A program made the translations under genes and the position numbers. Shown in pieces: positions 8,501-15,327 of a DNA stretch of 37,862 nt; position 1 is the stretch's first letter; every line of letters starts with the position of its first letter. Below the pieces are notes generated by a model that saw only the letters and a list, made by a program, of their open reading frames with translations, was not told where the DNA came from and made no database searches. Source of the stretch: a virus. The stretch lies in IMG/VR virus record IMGVR_UViG_3300038451_000177, positions 1-37,862 of that record; one strand, 5' to 3'.

Positions 8501-11500
8501 GGGGCGGTGATCGGCGCCGGCGTCCCCAACCATGCGGACCAGCAGGCGCTCTACGACCTGATGCGCCAGCGCGAGCAGGGTGGCAAGCGGCTCACCAACG
8601 ACCAACTCGGTGAATTGATCCGCCTCAACCAGCGGACGTCGACCGTTACGGAGCGCCCCGAGGACGAGGTCCAGACCTCCATGTTCGGCGAGGAGGAGAT
8701 GACGCGCTCGCTCCTTCCGGAGAAGGCCGAGATTTCCGACTACGTTCGGAAGCAGTTGGCGGCCGAGAAGAAGCTGTTCGGAACCGTGGCTGCGGCCCCG
8801 GCTGCGGAGCGCCTCACGGAAGCCGGAAACATAGTACTGACCACCCAAAATGCCCAGATCGCGGAGCGCGCCAACCAGGGCATTCTGTTGTATGATCGAC
8901 TCAGCACCTCGGTCGGTCCGATCGATTCGATTCTCGATCAGTCGGCCAAGTCGCTGGCCGGTGGAGAAAGCGCCCATGAAGTCAAACAATCCGCCTACCG
9001 CCAAGTCCGCAACCTCCTCGCGGCCCAGGTCCGTAAACTCACCGGAGTTCCGCAAGGACATGATCGAGGAGTTAAGGGACTGGGTGAACAAGGGCCACGC
9101 CAAGCTGGCCCCGGGGAATACGGTCAGCCGCTACAGTCCCGTGCAGTAGGTCCACTTCCAGGCCAGCAATCCTTCCTGGTTCCAGAAACCGAAGCCGAGT
9201 CTCGGGCCATCGCGCAGTTGAACGAGGCACGGCTGCTGCATGACCAACTCACCGCGCAGATCCGGTCGGGGATGGCGGCGAAACCAGGGAAGCTGAAGCC
9301 CGCGAAAACCCGCGATCTGTTCGCGGAGGAAGGACCGGAGCAAGGCGGTCTCTTCGCCCGCCGCCTCAAGACCACGCCCGACATGTTCCGCCGCGTGCCC
9401 GAGGTGACGCCTGGCGGCCGCGGCTTCTGGGTCTACCAGGGGAAAGTGATCGACGCCGGCACGGACTTACATGCCACGGTGGCGCAGCGGGCGCTCCCGG
9501 GGTCGCTCTTCCAGGAAGCCGTCGGCAAATTGATGGGCGAGGGCGCCATCCGCGTGCGTGGCGAAAACCTGGAAATGCACCAGCACGCGCTCGACTCCAG
9601 CAATCTGCAGCCGGCTGTCGAGCAGGCGGTCAAAGAAGCCCAGCGCAAGCGCGCGCGAGAAATCGGAGTAGAGGTGCGGACCAGCCCGGACCACGCGGAT
9701 TACATGACCGTGCCGCTCCCAGAGGTGGGAGAGTTCCTGGCAAGTCCCCGGCGGTACATGGGGAATCGGGCAATCGCAGCCTTACAGGCGCGGCGTCGCG
9801 TCTCACCCGATCAACTCAACCTACTGCCAGGAATCACGCGATTGAAAGACGCCGGTCGCGAGGACGTGGAGCAGTACTGGGAGGCCGCGGATTCGAAGCC
9901 TACCAGTGTGGAACGTGTCCCGTGCCTCCTGGTGAACAACGCCGCTATGGACGCAGTGTTGCGGAACATGGGGCCTACCGGCCGGAACGCCACTTCGGAA
10001 GCTACCCATGCGGTGGCTCTCAACCCGGCCGAACAGCGGTATATTCTGGCCGCAGCCAAGAGCCTCCGCGGTACGCAGCCGAATGCGTTCGAGAGAGCGC
10101 TACTCAAAATCGCTCGCCAGATTCGCACTATTAACCCCGGTGGCAGACCTCTGCCTGTGATCCAGACAGGGGCATCGATCACGGGTGAGAATCTGGCGCT
10201 GAACGTCCAGGAGGAGATCGACCACAGCAGGCAACTCGCTCTACACAGGGGCTTGTATGGTTTGCCGGTCGAGGTGGTCGAGACCCCATTAGGGGCTCGG
10301 TGCGCGATGGTGTTGGCGGAACGCGCCGGCTATGTCACACTAGACCCGCAATCGGCCTTCTACGAGCATAACCGGGCTGTCATTGCTGCGGAGATTGGTG
10401 TCCGCCTGATGCGCCCCGGGAGATATCATGAGATGGGCGTGACTGCCGATGAAGCCGAAGCCCTCGGCCAACAGTACATCCGCCATCTGAAGAAGCACCC
10501 CGGCGCGGCAGCCCGCGTCATACTGGAGCAAATCGATGCCACGATCAGGCAGAATCAACTTCTTTCTCTCTCCGAACGCAATCTCGCTCTGGAAGGGGGA
10601 GAGCCACTTCACCCTGAAAAGGCCATCGGACCCCCAGGAGTTGGAGGCGCTGTTTCGCCGACTTATCCAGGAGGACGGCCTGGAGGGCGAGGAGTTGGAG
10701 AGCGCGGTCCAGGAGATGATGAAGAAGGCGGCGGCGCTCCCTCAGCAGCAAGATCCGGGTACCAGCCGCAGCCCCTTGCCGCCCGAGCCCCCAAAGTAGG
10801 CGGAGGCGAATCCCGCCCGGTCCGTGAGTTTCTGGGTGAAGAGGCCGGGACCTCGCGCGTCGGGGAAATTCTGAAGGCCGACATCAAGGAGGCGCTGGCT
10901 CTCAAATCCAAGCGGGACGCCGCTATCCAAGTCCTCGAAGAGGCCAAAGCGGACCCGGCGGTCAAGGACCTGGCCGACCGGCTGGCATCGGCCTACCTGG
11001 CCGAACGGAACCTCTGGGCCACGCGGGTCAACCAAGTTATAGGCCGTCTGCGCAAACTGGTGCCGAGTCCTGTGGACCAGGAAGGCATCGCCATCATGCG
11101 GGATATGTACGGCTGTCCAGGTGAACTGGAGCAGTGGGCTGCGGGCACGCATCCGAACCTCGCCACTCTTGATCCCGAGAAGCGCGCCGCGTTCACGCGG
11201 AACATCGACCGTCTGGGGCCGGCCATCGAACGAGCGCAGAATCCGACTCCGGAGATGATCCAGGCCGACCAGGTGCTGACCAAGATGGCGCGGGCCACCA
11301 TGATGGAAGGTCAGATGCGCGGGATTATCGAGCGCGGCCTGACTCCCGAGCGGTACTTCACTCACCTTCTCTGGCCCAAAGGCGAAGGGGAAGCTCCCAA
11401 GCCCGCGTCACAGCGCATAGGCCAGATGCTGGGTGGCAAGATCAGCCGCTACTTCGCCTTCGCGGAGCACCGCTCCTACCCGACGATCTTCGACGCCATC

Positions 11501-13225
11501 GCCGACGGCGTGCGGCCGAAGACCCTGAACGCTTTCGACGCCGCCACGATTCACGGGGACAAGTTCGCCACCGCGCGCGCGACGCGCATCCTCCAGGATG
11601 AGCTGGAGGAAAACCACATGGGAGTGTGGGGCGCGCCGCGAGCGCCTGGCATCCCGGAGAACTGGGTCGAGTTGGCGCCGCACGCCCGGCTCTTCCGTAA
11701 CGAGATCCCGGTCACGGACCAGGAGGGAAAGCAGACCTTTGCGCTGCAAACCTTCTGGACGCCCCAAGTCGTGTCGGACGCTTTGCGACCGATCACCGAC
11801 CCGGACTACATGCGCGTGATAAAAGGCTTCGGAAACCTGCGTGCCCGCCAGGCGCTTCTCAAGCAGGCGACGCTGAGCCTTTCACTGTTTCACGCGCGCG
11901 CCCTCAATTTGATGGCGTTCTACAATCTGGGACCGGTGGGAATCACGAAGGGGCTGCTCTGGTTTAAGCGCCTGGGAACCAGCATGGACAATCCCGACTT
12001 CGAGCGCGCCGAGCGCCAGTTCGTAATGGACGGCGGAACCACGACGATGATGGGCAAGAGCGTCGAGGCATACAAGTCGCTGGAGCCGGGCTCCATTCCC
12101 ACGTGGACCGACATCTGGAGGAGGGTGCCGGTGATCCGTGAAATGGATGCGGCGGCCAATACGGTCACCCGCGGCACCTTTGACATTCTGCAACGCTTTT
12201 GGAAGGTAACCGACTACCAGATCAAGCGGACGGCCTGGATGGCGAAGCATCCCGGCGCCAGCCAGAGCGAATTATCGAAAGCCGGCGAGAGCATCGCCAA
12301 GGAAATCAACGCGGTCTACGGCGGCCTGAACTGGGAAAAACTCGGAGCGAATCACGCCACCGTGGAGGCGCTGCGCGCGATCATGTTGGCTCCCGACTGG
12401 ACCATCTCCAACATCTTCAATGTGAAGTACGCTCTCGAAGGGACGGTGCCGGCCGGCCAGACCACCGTGGGCATGAAGGCACTCGGCGCTGGCGGACCGA
12501 TGGGCACCGGCGCCCCTGAGTTCACCTCGGCCGGCAAACGCGAGTGGACCCCGGCCGGGAAGGCGGCTCGCCTTTTCTGGATGCGCGCCGCGGCCTACAT
12601 CGTCATCGGCTCGGAGTTGGCAAGCTTTGCCCTGACCCGCCGCTGGTCGAAACGGCCTACGCGGGTGCTCGTCGGAACGGACAAGGACGGCCGGGACGTT
12701 TACGAGAACTGGTTCGCCGCCGGAGCGCCCCAGGACGTCCAGTCCTTCATCGACAATTCCGCTCGTTACGGCGCTCTGGGCGGGGCGGTGCGAACCATGA
12801 CGAACAAGGCGGCACCGCTTTTCCGCACCGGCCTCGAAGCCGCCAAGAACGAAGACTTCCTGGGGCGCCCGATCGTGCCCAGGGGCATGAACTTCTGGGC
12901 CGCCACGGCGCGCGGCGGAATCCACGCCGCCAAGGGCCTGGCGCCGATTCCCTACAGCTTCCAGAACGCCTGGAACATGCTGGCTGGGCCGGACAGGGAT
13001 CGCTACAAGCCTGGAGAGGTTGCGGCTACGATACTGACCGGGACCCCGCCGATCCACGTTCGGCCGCAACCGCCGGAGCGGCCGAAGCTCTCGACATGGG
13101 AGCAGATCAAACAGAATCGGGTCTACCAGAAGAAACCCGCCGCACTCCCGCCCCAACTCCGCCAGGCATTCCCCGCCCCTCCCCGTCTTCCTAAACTTCC
13201 CGGACAGCAGCAGCGCACGCGGTAA
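5531..13225 (+). CDS. Giant polyvalent protein: permuted histidine phosphatase, DdrB/ParB-like domain, zincin-like region, helical C-terminus
   Basis: 2564 residues. Order: Pro-rich N-terminus with DLGGGWTVA twice and DLGEGWRTA near 421; hydrophobic Ala/Gly region (about 195-345), perhaps membrane-inserting; histidine phosphatase elements (476-700) in permuted order, with IRG 479-481, SSDMDRA with R518, E548 in LGEVEG, H622 in VTHYRD, then R693-H694 in IIRHSPTVYNAEN; DdrB/ParB-like domain (about 780-1180) with VVNGHNR at 888-894; a putative zincin-like region with EEIDH at 1561-1565 in place of HExxH; and a long helical C-terminus. Giant multidomain proteins of this sort are called polyvalent proteins and are thought to be injected to counter host defences. 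Codon-position bias leaves this frame at about 9030-9149 and 10590-10799 (separate entries), so shorter products or indels are possible. No Shine-Dalgarno site precedes ATG 5531. Confidence 0.8.
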   Translation: MADQDLGGGWTVAGATQSTPPSPPPAQTQPQDLGGGWTVAAAPAPPVRAPAPSVPPPPPSAVSPDTGDQDQDIQAPASAYAPPTRYGRNQQGSLVSKWNGSNWVDLYNGKKVGAPAKEESGPQYGPGQDFAAQPPAAGQLGPSPTGAPSPQIQEREIPPAPQAPPILGIYARKPGTPTYVGPGGRTYTPPPEETTAQTLQKFLLSPPPFVQDAVKELNQIMVGPFQIIQKGIIEPAAGMISPAGAAMAVTGAGLGAAAASSSAQMAAAGKAADAALSTFFTGLQARQITKEVPEAYDAYQKGDYWGALGELGAAGTSAFLGTLAGMHAAGQLSDVGALSATRRALQERLNAEEAYRAAGERADAARAAANRPRLAAPAPEVPETPPVPGEPPAPAPLPPEAAPTAVPTPPEAPPPPAAAVDLGEGWRTAAPPRVPQEPAAAAPPAVSVPPPTMAAAPPTAAPAAGAAQKPEGRSGEDLIRGSTNIPLSPQGVEQANQIGQRFAQKGGLDLVVSSDMDRAVQTAAPIAQASGAYFSHATEGLHPWYLGEVEGQPTEKVLDRLNGFIDDSPDKPVPGRSEGSTQNGEAFNTFKERAIGTVQDLMDQYAEAQANDQPIKIGAVTHYRDVKLLHAWADAGFPENLDKFQPSSDEMTGKDDPPGSVQQISQDAKGKWQMQPVDMASNAALQPGIYIIRHSPTVYNAENRNIPAPPVGQMPQAQTPVRTPPPAPAVVQTPQPVTPIGRTLPPPQPPGIVPAPPQGQGAEIAPVRTPSGATVTPNTVSMERADFEQEHTDLPRILREGTPAEREKEAAEQAQELKEVQAVNAREPGWVGNVPTSEIKVDAPRFQFKANVGQGGVGEESRDITRWDPEKSGVLAVWKDPADGQTYVVNGHNRLDLARRLNVPEATARYLVANNAQEARLKGALINIAEGRGEATDAAKIFRDSRMTPEQLRANGVSLTGKVASEGLALSNLSQPIFDDVINGTLPVARGAVIGAGVPNHADQQALYDLMRQREQGGKRLTNDQLGELIRLNQRTSTVTERPEDEVQTSMFGEEEMTRSLLPEKAEISDYVRKQLAAEKKLFGTVAAAPAAERLTEAGNIVLTTQNAQIAERANQGILLYDRLSTSVGPIDSILDQSAKSLAGGESAHEVKQSAYRQVRNLLAAQVRKLTGVPQGHDRGVKGLGEQGPRQAGPGEYGQPLQSRAVGPLPGQQSFLVPETEAESRAIAQLNEARLLHDQLTAQIRSGMAAKPGKLKPAKTRDLFAEEGPEQGGLFARRLKTTPDMFRRVPEVTPGGRGFWVYQGKVIDAGTDLHATVAQRALPGSLFQEAVGKLMGEGAIRVRGENLEMHQHALDSSNLQPAVEQAVKEAQRKRAREIGVEVRTSPDHADYMTVPLPEVGEFLASPRRYMGNRAIAALQARRRVSPDQLNLLPGITRLKDAGREDVEQYWEAADSKPTSVERVPCLLVNNAAMDAVLRNMGPTGRNATSEATHAVALNPAEQRYILAAAKSLRGTQPNAFERALLKIARQIRTINPGGRPLPVIQTGASITGENLALNVQEEIDHSRQLALHRGLYGLPVEVVETPLGARCAMVLAERAGYVTLDPQSAFYEHNRAVIAAEIGVRLMRPGRYHEMGVTADEAEALGQQYIRHLKKHPGAAARVILEQIDATIRQNQLLSLSERNLALEGGEPLHPEKAIGPPGVGGAVSPTYPGGRPGGRGVGERGPGDDEEGGGAPSAARSGYQPQPLAARAPKVGGGESRPVREFLGEEAGTSRVGEILKADIKEALALKSKRDAAIQVLEEAKADPAVKDLADRLASAYLAERNLWATRVNQVIGRLRKLVPSPVDQEGIAIMRDMYGCPGELEQWAAGTHPNLATLDPEKRAAFTRNIDRLGPAIERAQNPTPEMIQADQVLTKMARATMMEGQMRGIIERGLTPERYFTHLLWPKGEGEAPKPASQRIGQMLGGKISRYFAFAEHRSYPTIFDAIADGVRPKTLNAFDAATIHGDKFATARATRILQDELEENHMGVWGAPRAPGIPENWVELAPHARLFRNEIPVTDQEGKQTFALQTFWTPQVVSDALRPITDPDYMRVIKGFGNLRARQALLKQATLSLSLFHARALNLMAFYNLGPVGITKGLLWFKRLGTSMDNPDFERAERQFVMDGGTTTMMGKSVEAYKSLEPGSIPTWTDIWRRVPVIREMDAAANTVTRGTFDILQRFWKVTDYQIKRTAWMAKHPGASQSELSKAGESIAKEINAVYGGLNWEKLGANHATVEALRAIMLAPDWTISNIFNVKYALEGTVPAGQTTVGMKALGAGGPMGTGAPEFTSAGKREWTPAGKAARLFWMRAAAYIVIGSELASFALTRRWSKRPTRVLVGTDKDGRDVYENWFAAGAPQDVQSFIDNSARYGALGGAVRTMTNKAAPLFRTGLEAAKNEDFLGRPIVPRGMNFWAATARGGIHAAKGLAPIPYSFQNAWNMLAGPDRDRYKPGEVAATILTGTPPIHVRPQPPERPKLSTWEQIKQNRVYQKKPAALPPQLRQAFPAPPRLPKLPGQQQRTR
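9040..9149 (+). other. Internal +1-frame coding tract ending in TAG (first frame switch in the giant gene)
   Basis: In the main frame this stretch is low-complexity (GVKGLGEQGPRQAGPGEYG) with weak GC bias at third positions. In the +1 frame it reads SPEFRKDMIEELRDW, then KGHAKLAPGNTVSRYSPVQ, and stops at TAG 9147-9149, with strong GC-rich third positions like real genes here. Reaching this frame by a +1 shift near 9030 would give a product of about 1205 residues that ends after the DdrB/ParB-like domain. Alternatives are a fixed indel or an assembly error. Confidence 0.55.
10590..10799 (+). other. Internal +1-frame coding tract ending in TAG (second frame switch in the giant gene)
   Basis: The main frame here is a Gly/Pro/Arg linker (GPPGVGGAVSPTYPGG). 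The +1 frame encodes a helix-like sequence (DPQELEALFRRLIQEDG, then LESAVQEMMKKAAALPQQQ) with nearly all third positions G or C and stops at TAG 10797-10799. A G5 run at about 10595-10600 is a possible slip or indel point. A +1 shift would yield a product of about 1755 residues. No ATG, GTG or TTG start exists in the main frame for some 260 nt downstream, so the later part still needs translation through this region. Confidence 0.55.
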
Positions 13226-13237
13226 GCCTTGGTGGTG

Positions 13238-13408
13238 TCACGCCATCATCTTTCGCCAGCAGTCGTCACACACGATGGCCGGCTCTCCTCTGTCCTGTAA
13301 GCGCATCCACTCTGGAAAGGTCTCGCGGTACTCCTCCAGAGCTTCGTCGTCGTCCCTCACTTTGGAGAATGTACCGCCGCACTGCGCGCAGATGTAAGTG
13401 TCGCTCAT
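13238..13408 (-). CDS. Small phage zinc-ribbon protein
   Basis: 56 residues, last gene of a minus-strand operon. CAQCGGTF (residues 8-15) and CDDC (47-50) form a four-cysteine zinc site, with an acidic middle (DDDEALEEYRETFPEW) between. I recognise this layout from small phage proteins of unknown role. The start ATG 13408 overlaps the stop of the upstream gene in an ATGA arrangement, which decides it over an upstream in-frame methionine. Confidence 0.7.
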   Translation of the reverse strand: MSDTYICAQCGGTFSKVRDDDEALEEYRETFPEWMRLQDRGEPAIVCDDCWRKMMA

Positions 13409-13617
13409 GGGTCGTAGCCGCATTGTTCCCACGGTTGCAGCGCCCCGTTGGCGATGCAATTAAGGATGCACCCGGCTGGCACCGGCTGTTCCGGCTTGCA
13501 GCCGTCACACAACGCGAACGGCTCTCCGTCGCGGGATACCTGCCAATTGTAGAGGCGGTAGAGGCGCACCTGCCTCGTGCCTTTCTTCGCTCCGGGCTTT
13601 ACACTGGAATCAGCCAT
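13405..13617 (-). CDS. Small cysteine-containing protein, unknown function
   Basis: 70 residues beginning MADSSVKPGAKKGTRQVRLY. Five cysteines (ALCDGCKPEQP, AGCILNCIANG, EQCGY) suggest a metal-binding knuckle. The 5' end overlaps the upstream gene by 8 nt and the 3' end overlaps the next by 4 nt, so it is a translationally coupled member of the minus-strand operon. I do not recognise the family. Confidence 0.6.
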   Translation of the reverse strand: MADSSVKPGAKKGTRQVRLYRLYNWQVSRDGEPFALCDGCKPEQPVPAGCILNCIANGALQPWEQCGYDP

Positions 13618-13873
13618 GGACGACGCCTCCGAGATTCTTACCGAGCAGGTGGTGGCTCTGATGGACCGCGTTGCTGCGTTGGAGGAGCGCGTCGAGTTGC
13701 GCGAGAAAGTCCTGCTCCGCCATGCTGATGATTTCCGGTAGTAGGTTCGCAATCGGCTCCTCGGGATGCAGTAGACGAGCGTTCGTAATTAGATCGCGGG
13801 AGAGCAAGCCGAGGTCGCTAAACGAGAGGACTGTCAAGACTTCCGTCGGTACACTTTCCGCCACTGGTAGCAT
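13610..13873 (-). CDS. Helical small protein, unknown function
   Basis: 87 residues from ATG 13873. An upstream ATG at 13924 would give 104. The later start is preferred because AGGA lies 8 nt upstream; the same stretch also reads TAGGAT 7 nt before the ATG, so it could be either a ribosome site or a -10 box. The sequence is amphipathic (LTVLSFSDLGLLSRDLITNA, then IISMAEQDFLAQLDALLQ), with no transmembrane segment or cysteines. Function unknown. Confidence 0.5.
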   Translation of the reverse strand: MLPVAESVPTEVLTVLSFSDLGLLSRDLITNARLLHPEEPIANLLPEIISMAEQDFLAQLDALLQRSNAVHQSHHLLGKNLGGVVHG

Positions 13874-13954
13874 GTGAATTATCCTACGTGTAGCTTTTCC
13901 GCCACACCCTGTTTTTCGTCCCATTTCCGAAGAGTCGGCTCACTCCTTGGAACC

Positions 13955-14131
13955 TCACCTGTACCATTCAGCCACTCCGTGGTGTCCTGAGCACGTGCCG
14001 GAATGATGCCGGCTCCAGCTGTACGTTCCGTCTCGGCACTTGGCCGTTGCTCCGACACCGGTGAGGCGCATCGCGATTGCGGCGACGAGGATGAGCAGCA
14101 CGAGGATGAGTGGCCACTGTTTCCGGAGCAT
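13955..14131 (-). CDS. DUF3761 protein with N-terminal membrane anchor or signal
   Basis: 58 residues. Residues 6-25 are a hydrophobic segment (WPLILVLLILVAAIAM). The rest holds the DUF3761 signature CRDGTYSWSRHHSGTCSGHH followed by GVAEW, a short cysteine/histidine motif found in many small exported bacterial and phage proteins of unknown function. The start overlaps the stop of the upstream membrane-protein gene by 1 nt (TAATG), which fixes the start. Envelope location is inferred from the hydrophobic segment. Confidence 0.75.
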   Translation of the reverse strand: MLRKQWPLILVLLILVAAIAMRLTGVGATAKCRDGTYSWSRHHSGTCSGHHGVAEWYR

Positions 14132-14583
14132 TACCCGCTCCTCCGCTGCGGCCGTAGGGTGCTTGGAGCGCCAATTGGCTGGCCGGCGATCCTCCGCTTC
14201 CAAGCCTGTGCCGCGAGGAAGACGAGCACGTACAGCAGGACGAATATCCCAACACGCTCCCTATGGCGAGATGCGACCTTCGAAAGCGCCTCTACAACGT
14301 CGATGTCGAAGCCCGTCATCATCCAAAACAGAAGAAGCGTTCCGCCTAGCCACTCGAACGCTAGACCGACCTGCTTAAGCGGCGCCGGCGCTCGTACCCA
14401 AGCCACCGAGCAGATCAGCACGTAGACTCCCGCAGCGAACGCGCTGGCACCCGGGTGACGTGCCCCGAGTACGAGAATTGAGGCGACAGGTAGGAGGATC
14501 AGAGCGGCCAGCCTCAATGCCGTCTGGCAGGCCATCACTCCGACGACCACCCACTGCACCGGACGCCGCTCCCAGAAGTTCAC
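14131..14583 (-). CDS. Four-helix membrane protein
   Basis: 150 residues with about four hydrophobic segments (around residues 10-40, 48-65, 76-94, 114-132). It starts at GTG 14583, which overlaps the upstream stop as GTGA; longer in-frame starts would overlap the upstream gene heavily and lack hydrophobic character. It sits between a small basic protein and the DUF3761 protein in a coupled operon. The number of helices fits a holin or an immunity/superinfection-exclusion protein, but no sequence motif decides this, so no function is assigned. Confidence 0.6.
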   Translation of the reverse strand: MNFWERRPVQWVVVGVMACQTALRLAALILLPVASILVLGARHPGASAFAAGVYVLICSVAWVRAPAPLKQVGLAFEWLGGTLLLFWMMTGFDIDVVEALSKVASRHRERVGIFVLLYVLVFLAAQAWKRRIAGQPIGAPSTLRPQRRSG

Positions 14584-14765
14584 TTCGCGGCCTTCTTTGG
14601 CTTTGTTTTCCCACGGCTCGACGCCGGCCGTTTCGCTATGTGTCCGGCCCATCTCGCGTTCACCATGTTTCGACCCCACTCTGACTTCTGCTCCTGCGAA
14701 GCCTTGCTCCATCGCAGGTGAACCAGCGCCTGAGCGGCCTTATTCTTTCCTTTTTTCCTGGCCAT
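14580..14765 (-). CDS. Small basic protein, first gene of the minus-strand operon
   Basis: 61 residues, strongly basic, starting MARKKGKNKAAQAL and ending KTKPKKAAK, with a central RWSKASQEQKSEWGRNMVNA and ARWAGHIAKRPAS. Similar small Lys/Arg-rich proteins occur in phages, and nucleic-acid binding is plausible but unproven. The ATG lies 7 nt downstream of a perfect TATAAT box, so the message would be leaderless. Its stop overlaps the GTG of the next gene. Confidence 0.65.
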   Translation of the reverse strand: MARKKGKNKAAQALVHLRWSKASQEQKSEWGRNMVNARWAGHIAKRPASSRGKTKPKKAAK

Positions 14766-14772
14766 TGCAAGA

Positions 14773-14802
14773 ATTATACGCGCGGCGGCTCGCGGGTGTC
14801 AA
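14773..14802 (-). promoter_or_regulatory. Consensus sigma70-type promoter of the minus-strand operon
   Basis: On the minus strand, TTGACA (14802-14797), an 18-nt spacer and TATAAT (14778-14773) both match consensus exactly. Only 7 nt separate the -10 from ATG 14765, so transcription should start at or next to the start codon. Confidence 0.8.
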
Positions 14803-14858
14803 TACGTAAGTACTCCCCCTACCCGCCCTGGGTATTTCCCGGTTGACATACTTACGTA
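14803..14858. repeat. Inverted 10-mer pair between divergent promoters (candidate operator)
   Basis: TACGTAAGTA at 14803-14812 and its exact reverse complement TACTTACGTA at 14849-14858. The left copy touches the upstream edge of the leftward -35 box. The right copy follows directly after the rightward -35 box inside the spacer. A shared DNA-binding protein could couple the two promoters with different effects. Confidence 0.55.
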
Positions 14859-14871
14859 AATACCTTAAAGT
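14843..14871 (+). promoter_or_regulatory. Rightward promoter of the first accessory operon
   Basis: TTGACA (14843-14848), a 17-nt spacer holding an operator-like 10-mer, and TAAAGT (14866-14871, 4 of 6 matches). GTG 14878 lies 6 nt after the -10, again giving a leaderless message. Confidence 0.65.
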
Positions 14872-14877
14872 TGAAAT

Positions 14878-15042
14878 GTGAGCGGCTTCCTCCAGCCCGC
14901 ACACCTGATGGCCATTCTCCGCGGATGGTATCCGCACTGGCAGATGCAGTTGAGAAGCTTCAGCGTTGCGGACTGGACGATGCTCGCTCTGCTCCTGGTC
15001 GTGTACCTGAACACGGCTTGGAGCCTCAATCGAAAGAGGTGA
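14878..15042 (+). CDS. Small single-pass membrane protein
   Basis: 54 residues from GTG 14878, or 44 from ATG 14908. A hydrophobic helix (WTMLALLLVVYLNTAWSL) lies near the C-terminus and ends in NRKR, a positive-inside signal. GTG 14878 is placed exactly where a leaderless transcript from the upstream promoter would begin, while ATG 14908 has no ribosome site. The next gene starts 3 nt after the stop with AGAGGTGA as its ribosome site overlapping this gene. Function unknown. Confidence 0.5.
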   Translation: MSGFLQPAHLMAILRGWYPHWQMQLRSFSVADWTMLALLLVVYLNTAWSLNRKR

Positions 15043-15045
15043 GTC

Positions 15046-15327
15046 ATGAACAGGTTCGAAGGACACGTTGAAGCCCCGCCGTCCGAAGAAGACTGGATCC
15101 GGCGGGAAGAGGAAATCGAGCGGACCCAGGAGCGCCGCCTCCTGGCTCTGGATCTCGCCTACGAATATGGCCATGAGAACTCGGTGGAGATCCACGAGTT
15201 CATCGGCAACCACGCCGCCAGCACATTGGGCGAGACTGGCTGCACACCCCAAGAGATCGCGGCCTTCGTGCCGCGCGAGCGCCTTCAGCACCTGCTGCGC
15301 GGCCTGAACTTCGGGGAGGCCTCATAA
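15046..15327 (+). CDS. Acidic helical protein, unknown function
   Basis: 93 residues, highly charged (SEEDWIRREEEIERTQERR) then a helical segment with EYGHENSVEIHEFIGNH. It has no cysteine pairs or membrane segment. A good ribosome site (AGAGGTGA) precedes ATG 15046. The stop overlaps the next start as TAATG. Family not recognised. Confidence 0.65.
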   Translation: MNRFEGHVEAPPSEEDWIRREEEIERTQERRLLALDLAYEYGHENSVEIHEFIGNHAASTLGETGCTPQEIAAFVPRERLQHLLRGLNFGEAS

